Shown here piece by piece: positions 7,809 through 15,210 of a stretch of DNA of 16,744 nt. The notes under the pieces were generated by a model that had not been told where the DNA came from, searched no databases, and saw nothing but the letters and a program-made list of their open reading frames with translations. Source of the stretch: JAENVT01 sp031412355 (lineage in GTDB: Bacteria > Actinomycetota > Acidimicrobiia > Acidimicrobiales > Ilumatobacteraceae); contig JANOCR010000148.1 in NCBI GenBank assembly GCA_031412355.1, positions 1-16,744 of the forward strand. Direction: 5' to 3'. Positions within the stretch are counted from its first letter, which is position 1; every line of letters starts with the position of its first letter. A program made the translations under genes and the position numbers.

Positions 7809-9651
7809 CTGCCGCGGGTAGAGGGCGCAGCTTCGCCGCTGCCAGAGGCGTGAGTCCCAGCCGTTCGGCTAGTTCGTCGGTGCTGGTCGGCGGTCGCTCG
7901 AGCAAGCTGCGCAGCACTCTGTCGCTACAGATGGTCAGCTCCGCAACCGCTGCACCGCGTGCCACCTGGCTGCGCCATGTCTTCAGCTCGGCCAGCGGAT
8001 CGACCACGCGGGGGTGTGCCGGGCGCGCCGGCGGGGCAACCGGTGTGTCGTCGGCGATCGTCGCAGCAACGGCTTCCAACCACGGACTCGGCCGCATGGC
8101 CGTGCCGCGTCGCGACTCCGCTCTGGTGACGATCAGTTGATCTACTGCGCGCGTGATCGCGACGTACAGCAAGCGTGCTTCCTCGGCTTGCTGGGCAGCC
8201 GACAGTGCGGAACTGTGGGGGATCAGGCCGTCCTCGGCACCGGCAACGACCACGACCGGCCACTCACGACCTTTGGCGCCATGAAACGTCAGCAGCGAAA
8301 CGGCGCCGACAGAGGTCTCGGTGTCGAGGTCGTCGAAGGGCGTGCGTGCGTCGACCCAGCTACGAAACCCACCCGGTTCCTGTGAGGTCAGGAATCGGTC
8401 AACCTCTTCTGCGACCCGTCGCCGAATCGGATCGTGGTGGGTGAACTGCTCGTCGGCCCACAGCGCGAGCGCCTCGCGGCTGGTAGTTCGGTATGCGTCG
8501 CTGACGGCCAGTTCCAACGGCGACCGGCCCGCGGCGCGTTGCGTTGCGATGCCTGCCGCGCCGAGCGCATTCTCGATTGGGATCAGTTGGTCGTTGGTCC
8601 TGCCCAGTACAGCGATCCCGCTGGGGTTGTGCTGATGAAGGGCGCCGCGCACGAACCCGACGATCGCGGCAGCCTCGGCCTCTGCCGTAGGGAACGACTC
8701 GATGCGCAGCGGGATGCCGTCGGGCCGGTTGCTGGCCGTGTCGTCGCGCTGCCCGCTGACCCTCAGCGCCGCCGCGCCGGCGCTGACGACCTGCGGCGAG
8801 CAGCGATAGTTGGTGGTCAGCGAGATCACCGTGACGCCGGGGTAGACGCGCTCGACTTCGGTCATTGTCGTGTGGTCCGAACCGTTCCAGCCGTATATGG
8901 CCTGGCGCGGATCGCCCACCAGGCAGATGTCGGGCCGGTCACCACGCCATGCCTCGAGCAACGCGTGTTGCAGCGGGTTGAGGTCCTGCGCCTCGTCGAC
9001 GAAGAAGTGGCGGAATCGCCAATGCACCAGCGAGCGGAACGCCGCGTCGGACTCGACGGCGCGCAGATTGAGATCGAGCAGGTCGTCGAAGTCGACTACT
9101 CCGCGCCGTCGCTTCAACCGCTCGTACGCAGCCATCAGATCGACGAATCGACCGTGCGGAACGACACCTCGCCGGCGGGCGGCGCGCGATTGGCGCTCGT
9201 AGTCGGTGGGTTCGACGCGTCGCGCCCGCGCCCAGTCGATGTCGGCCATCGCCGGGTACGCGTCGATGTCGAGGCGAAGTTCTTTCAGGCATTCCCGAAC
9301 CAGCCGCAGTCGATCGGGGGCGAGCGACGGCATTGCTTCGTTGCGGGTCAGTGCCCTGTCGCGGAGCAATCGCAGGGCGATGCTGTGGAACGTGCCTGCC
9401 TCGATCGATTCGTGCATGTCGAGGCGTCGCAGACGACGCCGCAATTCGCCAGCGGCGTCGCGTGTGAACGTGAGTGCCGCGACGTGGCGCGGTTCCGCGT
9501 TGCCGGATTCGATCCGGTAGGCGATTCGCCGGGTCAGGACGGTTGTCTTCCCCGAGCCGGCCGATGCCACGATCGCCAAGGGCGCGGCATCGCTCACGAC
9601 GGCGCGTCGCTGCTCGGCATCGAGCCCTACGAGCAGCCGTTCGGCGTTCAT
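7789..9651 (-). CDS. uvrD2: UvrD/PcrA-family superfamily I helicase with C-terminal HRDC domain
   Basis: The protein is a 620-residue 3'-5' DNA helicase for repair or replication upkeep. Motifs in order: Q-motif region LDAEQRRAV (10-18), Walker A ASAGSGKTT with K35, Ia ALTFTRDAAGEL (59-70), DEAQD 219-223, III LVGDPRQAIYGW (244-255), IV NYRCSP (281-286), V LLTFHGAKGREW, and VI EEARLLYVAITRA with the arginine finger. Residues about 551-615 (AELKTWRSQVARG ... STDELAERLGL) are an HRDC domain, as in mycobacterial UvrD2, hence the symbol. It is shorter than UvrD (about 720 residues): the region between motifs IV and V where domain 2B lies is reduced, and no tetracysteine motif precedes HRDC. The start is ATG 9651, with TATCGT 6 nt upstream and no Shine-Dalgarno site. 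It is divergent from the PH/SHOCT gene. Confidence 0.93.
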   Translation of the reverse strand: MNAERLLVGLDAEQRRAVVSDAAPLAIVASAGSGKTTVLTRRIAYRIESGNAEPRHVAALTFTRDAAGELRRRLRRLDMHESIEAGTFHSIALRLLRDRALTRNEAMPSLAPDRLRLVRECLKELRLDIDAYPAMADIDWARARRVEPTDYERQSRAARRRGVVPHGRFVDLMAAYERLKRRRGVVDFDDLLDLNLRAVESDAAFRSLVHWRFRHFFVDEAQDLNPLQHALLEAWRGDRPDICLVGDPRQAIYGWNGSDHTTMTEVERVYPGVTVISLTTNYRCSPQVVSAGAAALRVSGQRDDTASNRPDGIPLRIESFPTAEAEAAAIVGFVRGALHQHNPSGIAVLGRTNDQLIPIENALGAAGIATQRAAGRSPLELAVSDAYRTTSREALALWADEQFTHHDPIRRRVAEEVDRFLTSQEPGGFRSWVDARTPFDDLDTETSVGAVSLLTFHGAKGREWPVVVVAGAEDGLIPHSSALSAAQQAEEARLLYVAITRAVDQLIVTRAESRRGTAMRPSPWLEAVAATIADDTPVAPPARPAHPRVVDPLAELKTWRSQVARGAAVAELTICSDRVLRSLLERPPTSTDELAERLGLTPLAAAKLRPLPAAVSQGRQ

Positions 9652-9657
9652 GTCGAC

Positions 9658-9663
9658 ACGATA
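9658..9663 (-). promoter_or_regulatory. -10 box TATCGT before the UvrD2-like gene
   Basis: TATCGT on the minus strand ends 6 nt before ATG 9651, the same arrangement as four other starts in this window. It points to a leaderless mRNA. Confidence 0.5.
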
Positions 9664-9728
9664 CGGCCGAGCGGTTCACCGATACCTCCGCCGGCGATCT
9701 TGTCGCATGCCGCTCGTCGTGGACTCAC

Positions 9729-9734
9729 TACAGT
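9729..9734 (+). promoter_or_regulatory. -10 box TACAGT before the PH/SHOCT gene
   Basis: TACAGT ends 7 nt before ATG 9742. With the opposing TATCGT at 9658-9663, it makes the 90-bp gap 9652-9741 a compact divergent promoter region. Confidence 0.5.
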
Positions 9735-9741
9735 CACCTCT

Positions 9742-10365
9742 ATGCCGTACCCGAAGAAGAACCTGAACGCCAACGAGACCATCGCCCTCGACATGCACCC
9801 GCATTGGTGGTACTTCGCCGAGCCGGCATGGTCGCTGCTTGGCAGCATCGTGCTGGGGATCATCGTGCTGGCGAAGACCGACAAGGGCACCAACGGTTAC
9901 AAGGTGCTGGGCTCGTTGGCCCTCGTCTTGCTGGTGGGGACTGCGATCTGGCTGGTAATTCGGTATCTGAAGTGGCTGACGACCAACTTCGTGATCACGT
10001 CGAACCGGCTGATCTTTCGTCAGGGAATCCTTGCCAAGAGCGGAATCGAGATCCCCCTCGAACGTGTCAACAACGTCAACTTCAACCAGAGCGTGTTCGA
10101 GCGCATCCTCGGGGCGGGCGATCTGCTGATCGAGTCAGGCGGTGAGGATGGCCAGTCGAGATTCACCGATATCCGCCGTCCGGCGCAGGTCCAGAACCTC
10201 ATTCACGCCCAGATGGAGAGTCACTACGCGCGGCGGGCCGGGTACGCCGCAACTGCTCCCACTGGCGACGTTTCAGAGCAACTGCAGCGTCTGGAAGGAA
10301 TGTTGCAGCGCGGCACCCTGACTCAAGAAGAGTTCGACGTTCAAAAGGCCCGGCTGCTGGGCTGA
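9742..10365 (+). CDS. Membrane protein with bacterial PH domain and C-terminal SHOCT domain
   Basis: This 207-residue protein has a short soluble head (1-28), two membrane segments (about 29-44 and 55-73), then a cytoplasmic bacterial PH domain of the YdbS/DUF304 type (about 78-160; TTNFVITSNRLIFRQGIL, IPLERVNNVNF, GAGDLLIESGG). The last 30 residues (LQRLEGMLQRGTLTQEEFDVQ) form a SHOCT helical hairpin, a small domain often found at the ends of membrane-anchored bacterial proteins. Its precise function is unknown; such proteins are thought to assemble on the inner face of the membrane. The start is ATG 9742, supported by TACAGT 7 nt upstream. The same frame stays open for hundreds of codons upstream, but only as antisense to the helicase gene. 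It is convergent with the SMP-30 gene, leaving a 7-bp gap. Confidence 0.9.
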   Translation: MPYPKKNLNANETIALDMHPHWWYFAEPAWSLLGSIVLGIIVLAKTDKGTNGYKVLGSLALVLLVGTAIWLVIRYLKWLTTNFVITSNRLIFRQGILAKSGIEIPLERVNNVNFNQSVFERILGAGDLLIESGGEDGQSRFTDIRRPAQVQNLIHAQMESHYARRAGYAATAPTGDVSEQLQRLEGMLQRGTLTQEEFDVQKARLLG

Positions 10366-10372
10366 CTGCCCG

Positions 10373-11245
10373 CTACGGAAGGCCGGCGCCGGGGACTGCG
10401 ACGTCGGCGATCAAGACGTTGCCGGTACGTGCGACGGCAGCCTCGATAGCGAGTGAGTGTCGCGACGTCAGCATGAACAGCGTGGTGCGATCAGGCCCGC
10501 CGAGCATGCACGCGAAGCAGCGGTTGTCGGTCTCGACGATGTCGAGGACCTCGCCGCCTTCGGCGACTCGGAAGCACTCGCGTGCCACGGGATTCGCCAC
10601 CCACACAGCACCATCGGCATCGAGGCAGATCCCGTCGGGTACCCGCGCGCCGAGATCGGCCCAGACCCGCCTGTTCGACAGTGAGCCGTCGTCGGCGATG
10701 TCGAACGCGGTGAGTCGGCCACCGAAGCTCTCCGCCACGATCATCGTTCGTCCGTCGGGCGTGATCACCGTTCCGTTCGGAAACATCAGGCCGTCGGCCG
10801 CGGCGTGGACCGATCCGTCGGGATCGACGCGAGCCAGCGTGGCGCCTGAATGCGTTGCCAGCACCTCGGAGAGGGTTCCATTGATCTCGTTGGTGTCGAG
10901 ATCGAACCCGAAGTTGCCCACGTACGCTCGGCCGACCGAGTCGACGACCATGTCGTTGCAGTGGAAGGTCGCGATCTGTGACAGATCGGCGTGCAACTCC
11001 AGCCGCCGATCCTCCAGGCGCAGCACAGAGCGAGCCGTCATAGACACGATCAGCAACCGGCCGTCGGGAAGCCACCCGAGACCGCTGGGCCTGTCGGACA
11101 TTCCGACCTTGACCGTCACACGGCCGTCGAGATCGACCGTCTTTACGGAGTAGTCGAAGAAGTCGCTGAACCACAGGACGCCGTCATGCCAGCGCGGTGC
11201 CTCCCCGAAGTGCAGTCCTGCGGCCAGTACTCGTGCTGCGGTCAT
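10373..11245 (-). CDS. SMP-30/gluconolactonase/LRE family protein
   Basis: This 290-residue six-bladed beta-propeller is of the SMP-30 (regucalcin/gluconolactonase) family, whose members hydrolyse sugar or other lactones with a divalent metal. The expected metal ligands are visible: E15 in FGEAPRW, Asn in HCNDMVVD, Asn in FPNGTVITPDGR, and Asp in VPDGICLDADG. The propeller strands (RPSGLGWLPDGRLLIVS, GRAYVGNFGFDLD) run along the chain. There is no signal peptide, so it is probably cytosolic. The start is ATG 11245, because GAGGAG sits 6 nt upstream; GTG 11248, one codon earlier, would leave only 3 nt. It is the last gene of a minus-strand operon, 17 bp after galK. The substrate cannot be read from the sequence, although context suggests a sugar lactone. 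Confidence 0.9.
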   Translation of the reverse strand: MTAARVLAAGLHFGEAPRWHDGVLWFSDFFDYSVKTVDLDGRVTVKVGMSDRPSGLGWLPDGRLLIVSMTARSVLRLEDRRLELHADLSQIATFHCNDMVVDSVGRAYVGNFGFDLDTNEINGTLSEVLATHSGATLARVDPDGSVHAAADGLMFPNGTVITPDGRTMIVAESFGGRLTAFDIADDGSLSNRRVWADLGARVPDGICLDADGAVWVANPVARECFRVAEGGEVLDIVETDNRCFACMLGGPDRTTLFMLTSRHSLAIEAAVARTGNVLIADVAVPGAGLP

Positions 11246-11251
11246 CACCTG

Positions 11252-11257
11252 CTCCTC
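11252..11257 (-). promoter_or_regulatory. Shine-Dalgarno GAGGAG deciding the SMP-30 start
   Basis: GAGGAG lies 6 nt before ATG 11245 and 3 nt before GTG 11248, so it favours the ATG. It is one of the few clear ribosome sites in the window, and it fits a gene translated from inside an operon. Confidence 0.75.
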
Positions 11258-11262
11258 GTCGC

Positions 11263-12255
11263 TTACTCGTCTACTCGATGCGCCCCATCGACTGCCCGCA
11301 CGACCCAGCCATCGCTAAGGGCTCCGGGCTGGGTGAGCGCCACGACGCATCCGCCGAACCCGCCGCCGGTCATTCGGGCCCCGTACACGCCCGGATGAAC
11401 AATCAGGCGTTCGACTGCGGCATCCATCACCGGTGTCGACGTCAGGTACAGGTCGCGCAGGCTGTTGTGGCTGGCAACCATCAGCGCGCCCGCTGCATGC
11501 AGTTCCCCGTTGTCGAGCGCTGCGGCAAAGTCGCGGACGCGCTGGTTCTCGCTGACGACGTGTTGGGCGCGGGCGCGGATCACCGGGTCGGCAATCGACA
11601 GCGTTGCCGTCAGGTCAGCGGTTCGCAGCGGACCGATCACCTCCTCGGCCTTGGCGCACTCGGCGACGCGTTTGGCGTAGGCGCTGCCGACGAGAGCTCG
11701 GTGAGCCACGAACTGCACGACGACGTCCACATCCTCAGGGATGCGCACCGGCTCGATCGTCACTTCGCCACAATCGATCAGCAGTGCGTGATCGGCGACG
11801 CCGGCCGCGATCACGAGCTGGTCCATGATCCCGCACGGCACGCCAGAGGCTCTGATCTCGGCGCGGCGGCACAGCTGCGCCAGACTCAGCGCGTCGCCGG
11901 CAAACCCAAGTGCCAGGGCAGCAGCCACCTCCAACGCGGCGCTGCTCGACAGTCCCGCGCCGATCGGAATGTCGGTCGCAACGGTTCCGGTGATGCCCAC
12001 GTACGGCTGCAGCTCGGCGACCACGCCCGCCACGTACCGGGCCCAATGCGGCTCGACGTCTTGCGGATTGTCGATCGTCAATTCGAGCTCGGCCGGCAGT
12101 GGCTCGTCGTCCGAGTGGAGCGTGATGGTGTCGGCAGGGATGCCGCGGATCTCCGTCCACCGATCGATCGTCATGGGTAGCACCATGCCGCCGGAGTAGT
12201 CGGTGTGGTCGCCGATCAGGTTGACCCGACCCGGAGCGCGGACGTGGATGGTCAT
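11263..12255 (-). CDS. galK: Galactokinase-like GHMP kinase
   Basis: This 330-residue GHMP-superfamily sugar kinase probably converts galactose to galactose-1-phosphate with ATP in the Leloir pathway. Signatures: APGRVNLIGDHTDYSGG (7-23), the galactokinase motif; the nucleotide loop IPIGAGLSSSAALE (96-109); catalytic D145 in GVPCGIMDQ; and the GHMP C-terminal motif GARMTGGGFGG near residue 295. Two oddities: the usual Glu of GEHTDY is Asp16, at a position that contacts the sugar in galactokinases, and the protein is about 50 residues shorter than typical GalK. No galT, galE or transporter gene lies nearby, so another sugar-1-kinase activity is possible. ATG 12255 overlaps the stop of the preceding LLM gene by 4 bp (ATGA), which indicates translational coupling. 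Confidence 0.88.
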   Translation of the reverse strand: MTIHVRAPGRVNLIGDHTDYSGGMVLPMTIDRWTEIRGIPADTITLHSDDEPLPAELELTIDNPQDVEPHWARYVAGVVAELQPYVGITGTVATDIPIGAGLSSSAALEVAAALALGFAGDALSLAQLCRRAEIRASGVPCGIMDQLVIAAGVADHALLIDCGEVTIEPVRIPEDVDVVVQFVAHRALVGSAYAKRVAECAKAEEVIGPLRTADLTATLSIADPVIRARAQHVVSENQRVRDFAAALDNGELHAAGALMVASHNSLRDLYLTSTPVMDAAVERLIVHPGVYGARMTGGGFGGCVVALTQPGALSDGWVVRAVDGAHRVDE

Positions 12256-13151
12256 GCCAACTTCAGCGCGGTACTGAACCGTTCGAGCAGGCCGATGTCG
12301 AATGGAGCACGCAACGAGATGTTGAGTTGGTCGGCCCCGGCATCGACGTAGTTGCCGATGCGGTCGAGGATCTCGTCGTCGCTGCCGGTCAGCACACCGG
12401 GCCGTACGAGGTCGCTGATCGCGCCAAACTGCTGGCGAAGGTTGGCCTCGTCGCTAGCGATGCCGACATTGATCGCGCAGCGGATCTGCGACGGGTCGCG
12501 CCCGACGGTGTCGCAGAAGCCGTGCAGGACGGATCGCTTGTGGGCGAACACGTCGGGGCCGATGAACGGAACGTTCCAGCCGTCGGCGTGCTGGGCGGCG
12601 ATCTTGAGGGTCCGCTTCTCGCCACCGCCACCGATCCAGATCGGCAGCTTGGCCTGGACCGGGCGAGGCTCGTTGCGAGCATTGGCAAGCGTGAAGTACG
12701 TCCCGTCGAAGTCGGAGACCTCGTCGTGCAGCAGGCTGCGCAGGCATTGCACGCCCTCGTCGAGTTGGTCGAGGCGGATCTTGGCGCTGGGAAATTCGAT
12801 GCCGTATGCGTCGTACTCGACCTTCGCCCAGCCGGCGCCGATGCCGATCTCGGCGCGCCCGCCCGACAACAGGTCGATGGCCGTGATCGCCTTGGCCAGC
12901 ACTGCGGGGTGCCGGTAGCCGATCGAATAGACCAGCGAGCCGCAACGTACCTTTGATGTCGTGCAGGCCAGCGCGGCATGCATGCTGACGGCCTCCAAGC
13001 AGGCCGCGTCGTCGGGTTTGCCTGTCGCCCCGTAGAAGTGATCCCACACCGAGATCCACCCGAATCCGAGATCCTCGACCCGCCGCCACACCGTGCGGAG
13101 CTCGTCCGGAGTGGTGTGCTGCAAGCCGACGTGGACACCGAACAATGTCAT
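12252..13151 (-). CDS. LLM-class (luciferase-like) F420-dependent oxidoreductase
   Basis: This 299-residue protein forms a single luciferase-like TIM barrel of the type that, in Actinobacteria, usually binds coenzyme F420. Family features: the N-terminal GVHVGLQHTTPDELRTVWR, LGFGWISVWDHF, VYSIGYRHPAVLAKAITAIDLLSGGR, EIGIGAGWAKVEYDAYGI, and the barrel strand LPIWIGGGGEKRTLKIAA near 165-182. It resembles the probable F420-dependent group that includes Rv1855c. FMN dependence cannot be excluded by eye. It is the first gene of an operon with galK (4-bp overlap) and the SMP-30 gene, so it may oxidise a sugar or related alcohol whose lactone SMP-30 opens; this is inference. The start is ATG 13151, with TACGTT 6 nt upstream. 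Confidence 0.9.
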   Translation of the reverse strand: MTLFGVHVGLQHTTPDELRTVWRRVEDLGFGWISVWDHFYGATGKPDDAACLEAVSMHAALACTTSKVRCGSLVYSIGYRHPAVLAKAITAIDLLSGGRAEIGIGAGWAKVEYDAYGIEFPSAKIRLDQLDEGVQCLRSLLHDEVSDFDGTYFTLANARNEPRPVQAKLPIWIGGGGEKRTLKIAAQHADGWNVPFIGPDVFAHKRSVLHGFCDTVGRDPSQIRCAINVGIASDEANLRQQFGAISDLVRPGVLTGSDDEILDRIGNYVDAGADQLNISLRAPFDIGLLERFSTALKLA

Positions 13152-13157
13152 GCGTCG

Positions 13158-13163
13158 AACGTA
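13158..13163 (-). promoter_or_regulatory. -10 box TACGTT before the LLM-galK-SMP30 operon
   Basis: TACGTT on the minus strand ends 6 nt before ATG 13151. It is the likely single promoter for the three-gene operon, lying in the 63-bp divergent gap 13152-13214. Confidence 0.5.
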
Positions 13164-13202
13164 GCCGAGGGCACGGCAGTGACCGAGATCGGCGTTCCGT
13201 GC

Positions 13203-13208
13203 TAAGGA
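13203..13208 (+). promoter_or_regulatory. Shine-Dalgarno TAAGGA before the CoA racemase gene
   Basis: TAAGGA, followed by AGGGTC, precedes ATG 13215. AAGGA is 6 nt from the start codon, a normal Shine-Dalgarno spacing. No TANNNT box is present at the leaderless position. Confidence 0.6.
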
Positions 13209-13214
13209 AGGGTC

Positions 13215-14372
13215 ATGTCAGGCCCACTCTCCGGATATCGCATCATCGAGCTCGCGGGCATCGGCCCAGGTCCGTTCGCAGCGATGATGTTGGCCGATAT
13301 GGGCGCCGAAGTCGTGCGCGTCGAGCGCTCCAGCGCTGTGCGTGGCCCGGCGCCTGGCACACCAAATTTTGATGTACTGCTGCGCGGCCGCCGCAACATC
13401 GCGATCGATCTCAAGCATCCGGACGGAGTGGCGACGCTGCTCGACTTGGTTGTGTCGGCCGATGGCTTGATCGAAGGTTTCCGGCCGCACGTGATGGAAC
13501 GGTTGGGGATCGGACCTGAGGTCTGCCTCGAACGCAACCCTCGTCTGGTGTTCGGCAGGATGACGGGCTGGGGCCAGTCAGGTCCATTGGCCGGCGCCGC
13601 CGGGCATGACATCAACTACATCTCGCTGGCCGGCGCCCTCGCTCATTTTGGACGCGACGGGGAGGCACCGGTTCCACCACTCAACATGGTTGGCGACTTC
13701 GGTGGCGGGGGAATGCTGCTGGCCTTCGGTGTCGTCTGTGCGTTGCTGGAGGCACAGCGCAGTGGGCAGGGCCAGGTCGTCGACGCGGCGATGGTCGACG
13801 GATCCGCCGTGCTGATGAGCATGTTCTGGGCATTCAAGAGCATCGGACTGTTCGACGAGACCAAGCGAGGCACAAACCTGCTCGACACCGGAGCTCACTT
13901 CTACGACGTGTACCAGTGCTCCGACGGTGAATACATCTCCATCGGCTCGATCGAACCGCAGTTCTACGCCGAACTGCTGCGGTTGACCGGTCTCGACAAC
14001 GACCCCGAGTTCGCCAAGCAGATGGACAGGGCGTCGTGGCCGTACCTCAAGGAACGGCTGACCGAAGTGTTCGCGAGCAGGACGCGCGGCGAATGGTGTG
14101 CCGTGATGGAGGCCACCGACGTGTGCTTTGCGCCCGTGTTGACCATGAGTGACGCGGCTCGGCACGCACACAACGTCGAGCGCGGAACGTTCGTCGAGAT
14201 TGCCGGAACCCTGCAGCCGGCCCCGGCACCGAGGTTCTCGCGGACACCCGCACAGATCGAGATGCCTCCGGCCCATCCGGGTCAACACTCACTGGAAATT
14301 CTGCGCGACTGGGGCTTCGACGCCGCCAGAATTGACGCGTTGGTCGCCACTCGCGCTGTCGTCGCCGGGTGA
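13215..14372 (+). CDS. mcr: Alpha-methylacyl-CoA racemase (CaiB/BaiF CoA-transferase family III)
   Basis: This 385-residue family III CoA-transferase-fold protein should epimerise 2-methylacyl-CoA esters during breakdown of branched fatty acids or sterol side chains. The racemase catalytic set is present and well spaced: H131 in AGHDINYISLAG, D161 in NMVGDFGGGGM and E247 in IGSIEPQFY, matching H126, D156 and E241 of the M. tuberculosis enzyme. The N-terminal GPLSGYRIIELAGIGPGPFAAM and MGAEVVRVER segments are also typical. These residues separate it from true CoA-transferases, which carry an aspartate nucleophile elsewhere. The start is ATG 13215 with a good Shine-Dalgarno site. It is divergent from the LLM operon; the next gene starts 34 bp downstream and has its own ribosome site. 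Confidence 0.93.
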   Translation: MSGPLSGYRIIELAGIGPGPFAAMMLADMGAEVVRVERSSAVRGPAPGTPNFDVLLRGRRNIAIDLKHPDGVATLLDLVVSADGLIEGFRPHVMERLGIGPEVCLERNPRLVFGRMTGWGQSGPLAGAAGHDINYISLAGALAHFGRDGEAPVPPLNMVGDFGGGGMLLAFGVVCALLEAQRSGQGQVVDAAMVDGSAVLMSMFWAFKSIGLFDETKRGTNLLDTGAHFYDVYQCSDGEYISIGSIEPQFYAELLRLTGLDNDPEFAKQMDRASWPYLKERLTEVFASRTRGEWCAVMEATDVCFAPVLTMSDAARHAHNVERGTFVEIAGTLQPAPAPRFSRTPAQIEMPPAHPGQHSLEILRDWGFDAARIDALVATRAVVAG

Positions 14373-14392
14373 CCTCTCGTACCGAACGGCTA

Positions 14393-14398
14393 CGAAGG
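14393..14398 (+). promoter_or_regulatory. Shine-Dalgarno GAAGGG before the PIG-L deacetylase gene
   Basis: GAAGGGA lies about 7 nt before ATG 14407, which supports that start over any upstream codon in the same open frame. The 34-bp gap 14373-14406 holds nothing else. Confidence 0.6.
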
Positions 14399-14406
14399 GA
14401 ATCTTG

Positions 14407-15210
14407 ATGGGAACACTTGTCTGCTTTCACGCACACCCGGACGACGAGTCGATCAGTACCGGCGGCTCGCTGGCCAGGGCCAGCGCGGAAGGGCATCGTG
14501 TCGTGGTGGTCATCGCCACCGATGGTGACTACGGCGAGGTACCGGAAGATCTCGCCGACGGCGAAACGCTCGCCGATCGTCGCCGCGCGGAAACGACGCG
14601 GTCGGCAGCGGCGCTGGGCGTACATCGGGTCGAGTGGCTCGGATACAAAGACAGCGGGATGACCGGGTGGGAGCAGAACAGCGACCCCGCGTCGTTCTTG
14701 CAGGCCCCGCTCGAAGAGGCAGCGGAGCGGTTAGCGGCGATCCTGCGCGATGAGCGCGCCGATGTGGTCACCGTCTACGACTGGCACGGGAACTACGGAC
14801 ACCCGGATCACATCAAGGTCCACACCGTTGGTCACCGCGCCGCAGAGATCGCCGGTATCGAGCGGATCTTCGAGGCGACAATGAACCGCGATCACATCGT
14901 TCGGATGATGGATGCGGCCCGGCAGGCCGGCACGCCCGTCATTGGTGAAGAGGACGACTTCGACCCGAACGGCGCAGCCGACGACGGGAATCCGTTCGGC
15001 ATGGCCGAGGCCGAGATCACCCACGCTGTCGACGTGACGGACTACCTCGCCGCCAAGCGCGAATCGTTGCGCTCCCACCGCAGCCAGATCACCGACACCA
15101 GTTTCTTCCTGGAGATGGCGGACGACGCGTTCTCCGTCGCGTTCGGCACCGAGTGGTTCATCCAGAAGGGCGCGGATCCGGGTTTGCGAACGGGATGGTT
15201 GTTCGAATGA
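14407..15210 (+). CDS. PIG-L (LmbE-like) zinc-dependent deacetylase/amidase
   Basis: This 267-residue member of the GlcNAc-PI de-N-acetylase (LmbE) superfamily is related to MshB and Mca of mycothiol metabolism. Zinc motif 1 is HAHPDDES (H10, D13) and motif 2 is NYGHPDHIKVHTVG (H132-H135); D12 is the probable catalytic base. It should remove an acyl group from an amino sugar or cleave a mycothiol S-conjugate in the cytosol. The sequence alone does not separate MshB, Mca and other members, so I give no symbol. The start is ATG 14407, since MGTLVCFHAHPDD aligns with the family start and GAAGGG precedes it; the open frame further upstream runs inside the racemase gene. Its TGA overlaps the ATG of the next gene (ATGA), so the two are probably translated together. 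Confidence 0.92.
   Translation: MGTLVCFHAHPDDESISTGGSLARASAEGHRVVVVIATDGDYGEVPEDLADGETLADRRRAETTRSAAALGVHRVEWLGYKDSGMTGWEQNSDPASFLQAPLEEAAERLAAILRDERADVVTVYDWHGNYGHPDHIKVHTVGHRAAEIAGIERIFEATMNRDHIVRMMDAARQAGTPVIGEEDDFDPNGAADDGNPFGMAEAEITHAVDVTDYLAAKRESLRSHRSQITDTSFFLEMADDAFSVAFGTEWFIQKGADPGLRTGWLFE

Noticed and set aside
7829..7846. GCAGC/GCTGC hairpin as terminator of xth
   Set aside because: It lies inside the helicase coding region, has a 5-bp stem and no T-run.
8434..9741. Upstream extension of the PH/SHOCT frame by 436 codons
   Set aside because: The extension is antisense to the helicase gene and resembles no protein. The real start at 9742 has a well-placed TACAGT box.
11197..12180. 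A 327-codon plus-strand frame opposite galK
   Set aside because: It starts inside the SMP-30 gene, runs through galK, and has shadow-type composition.
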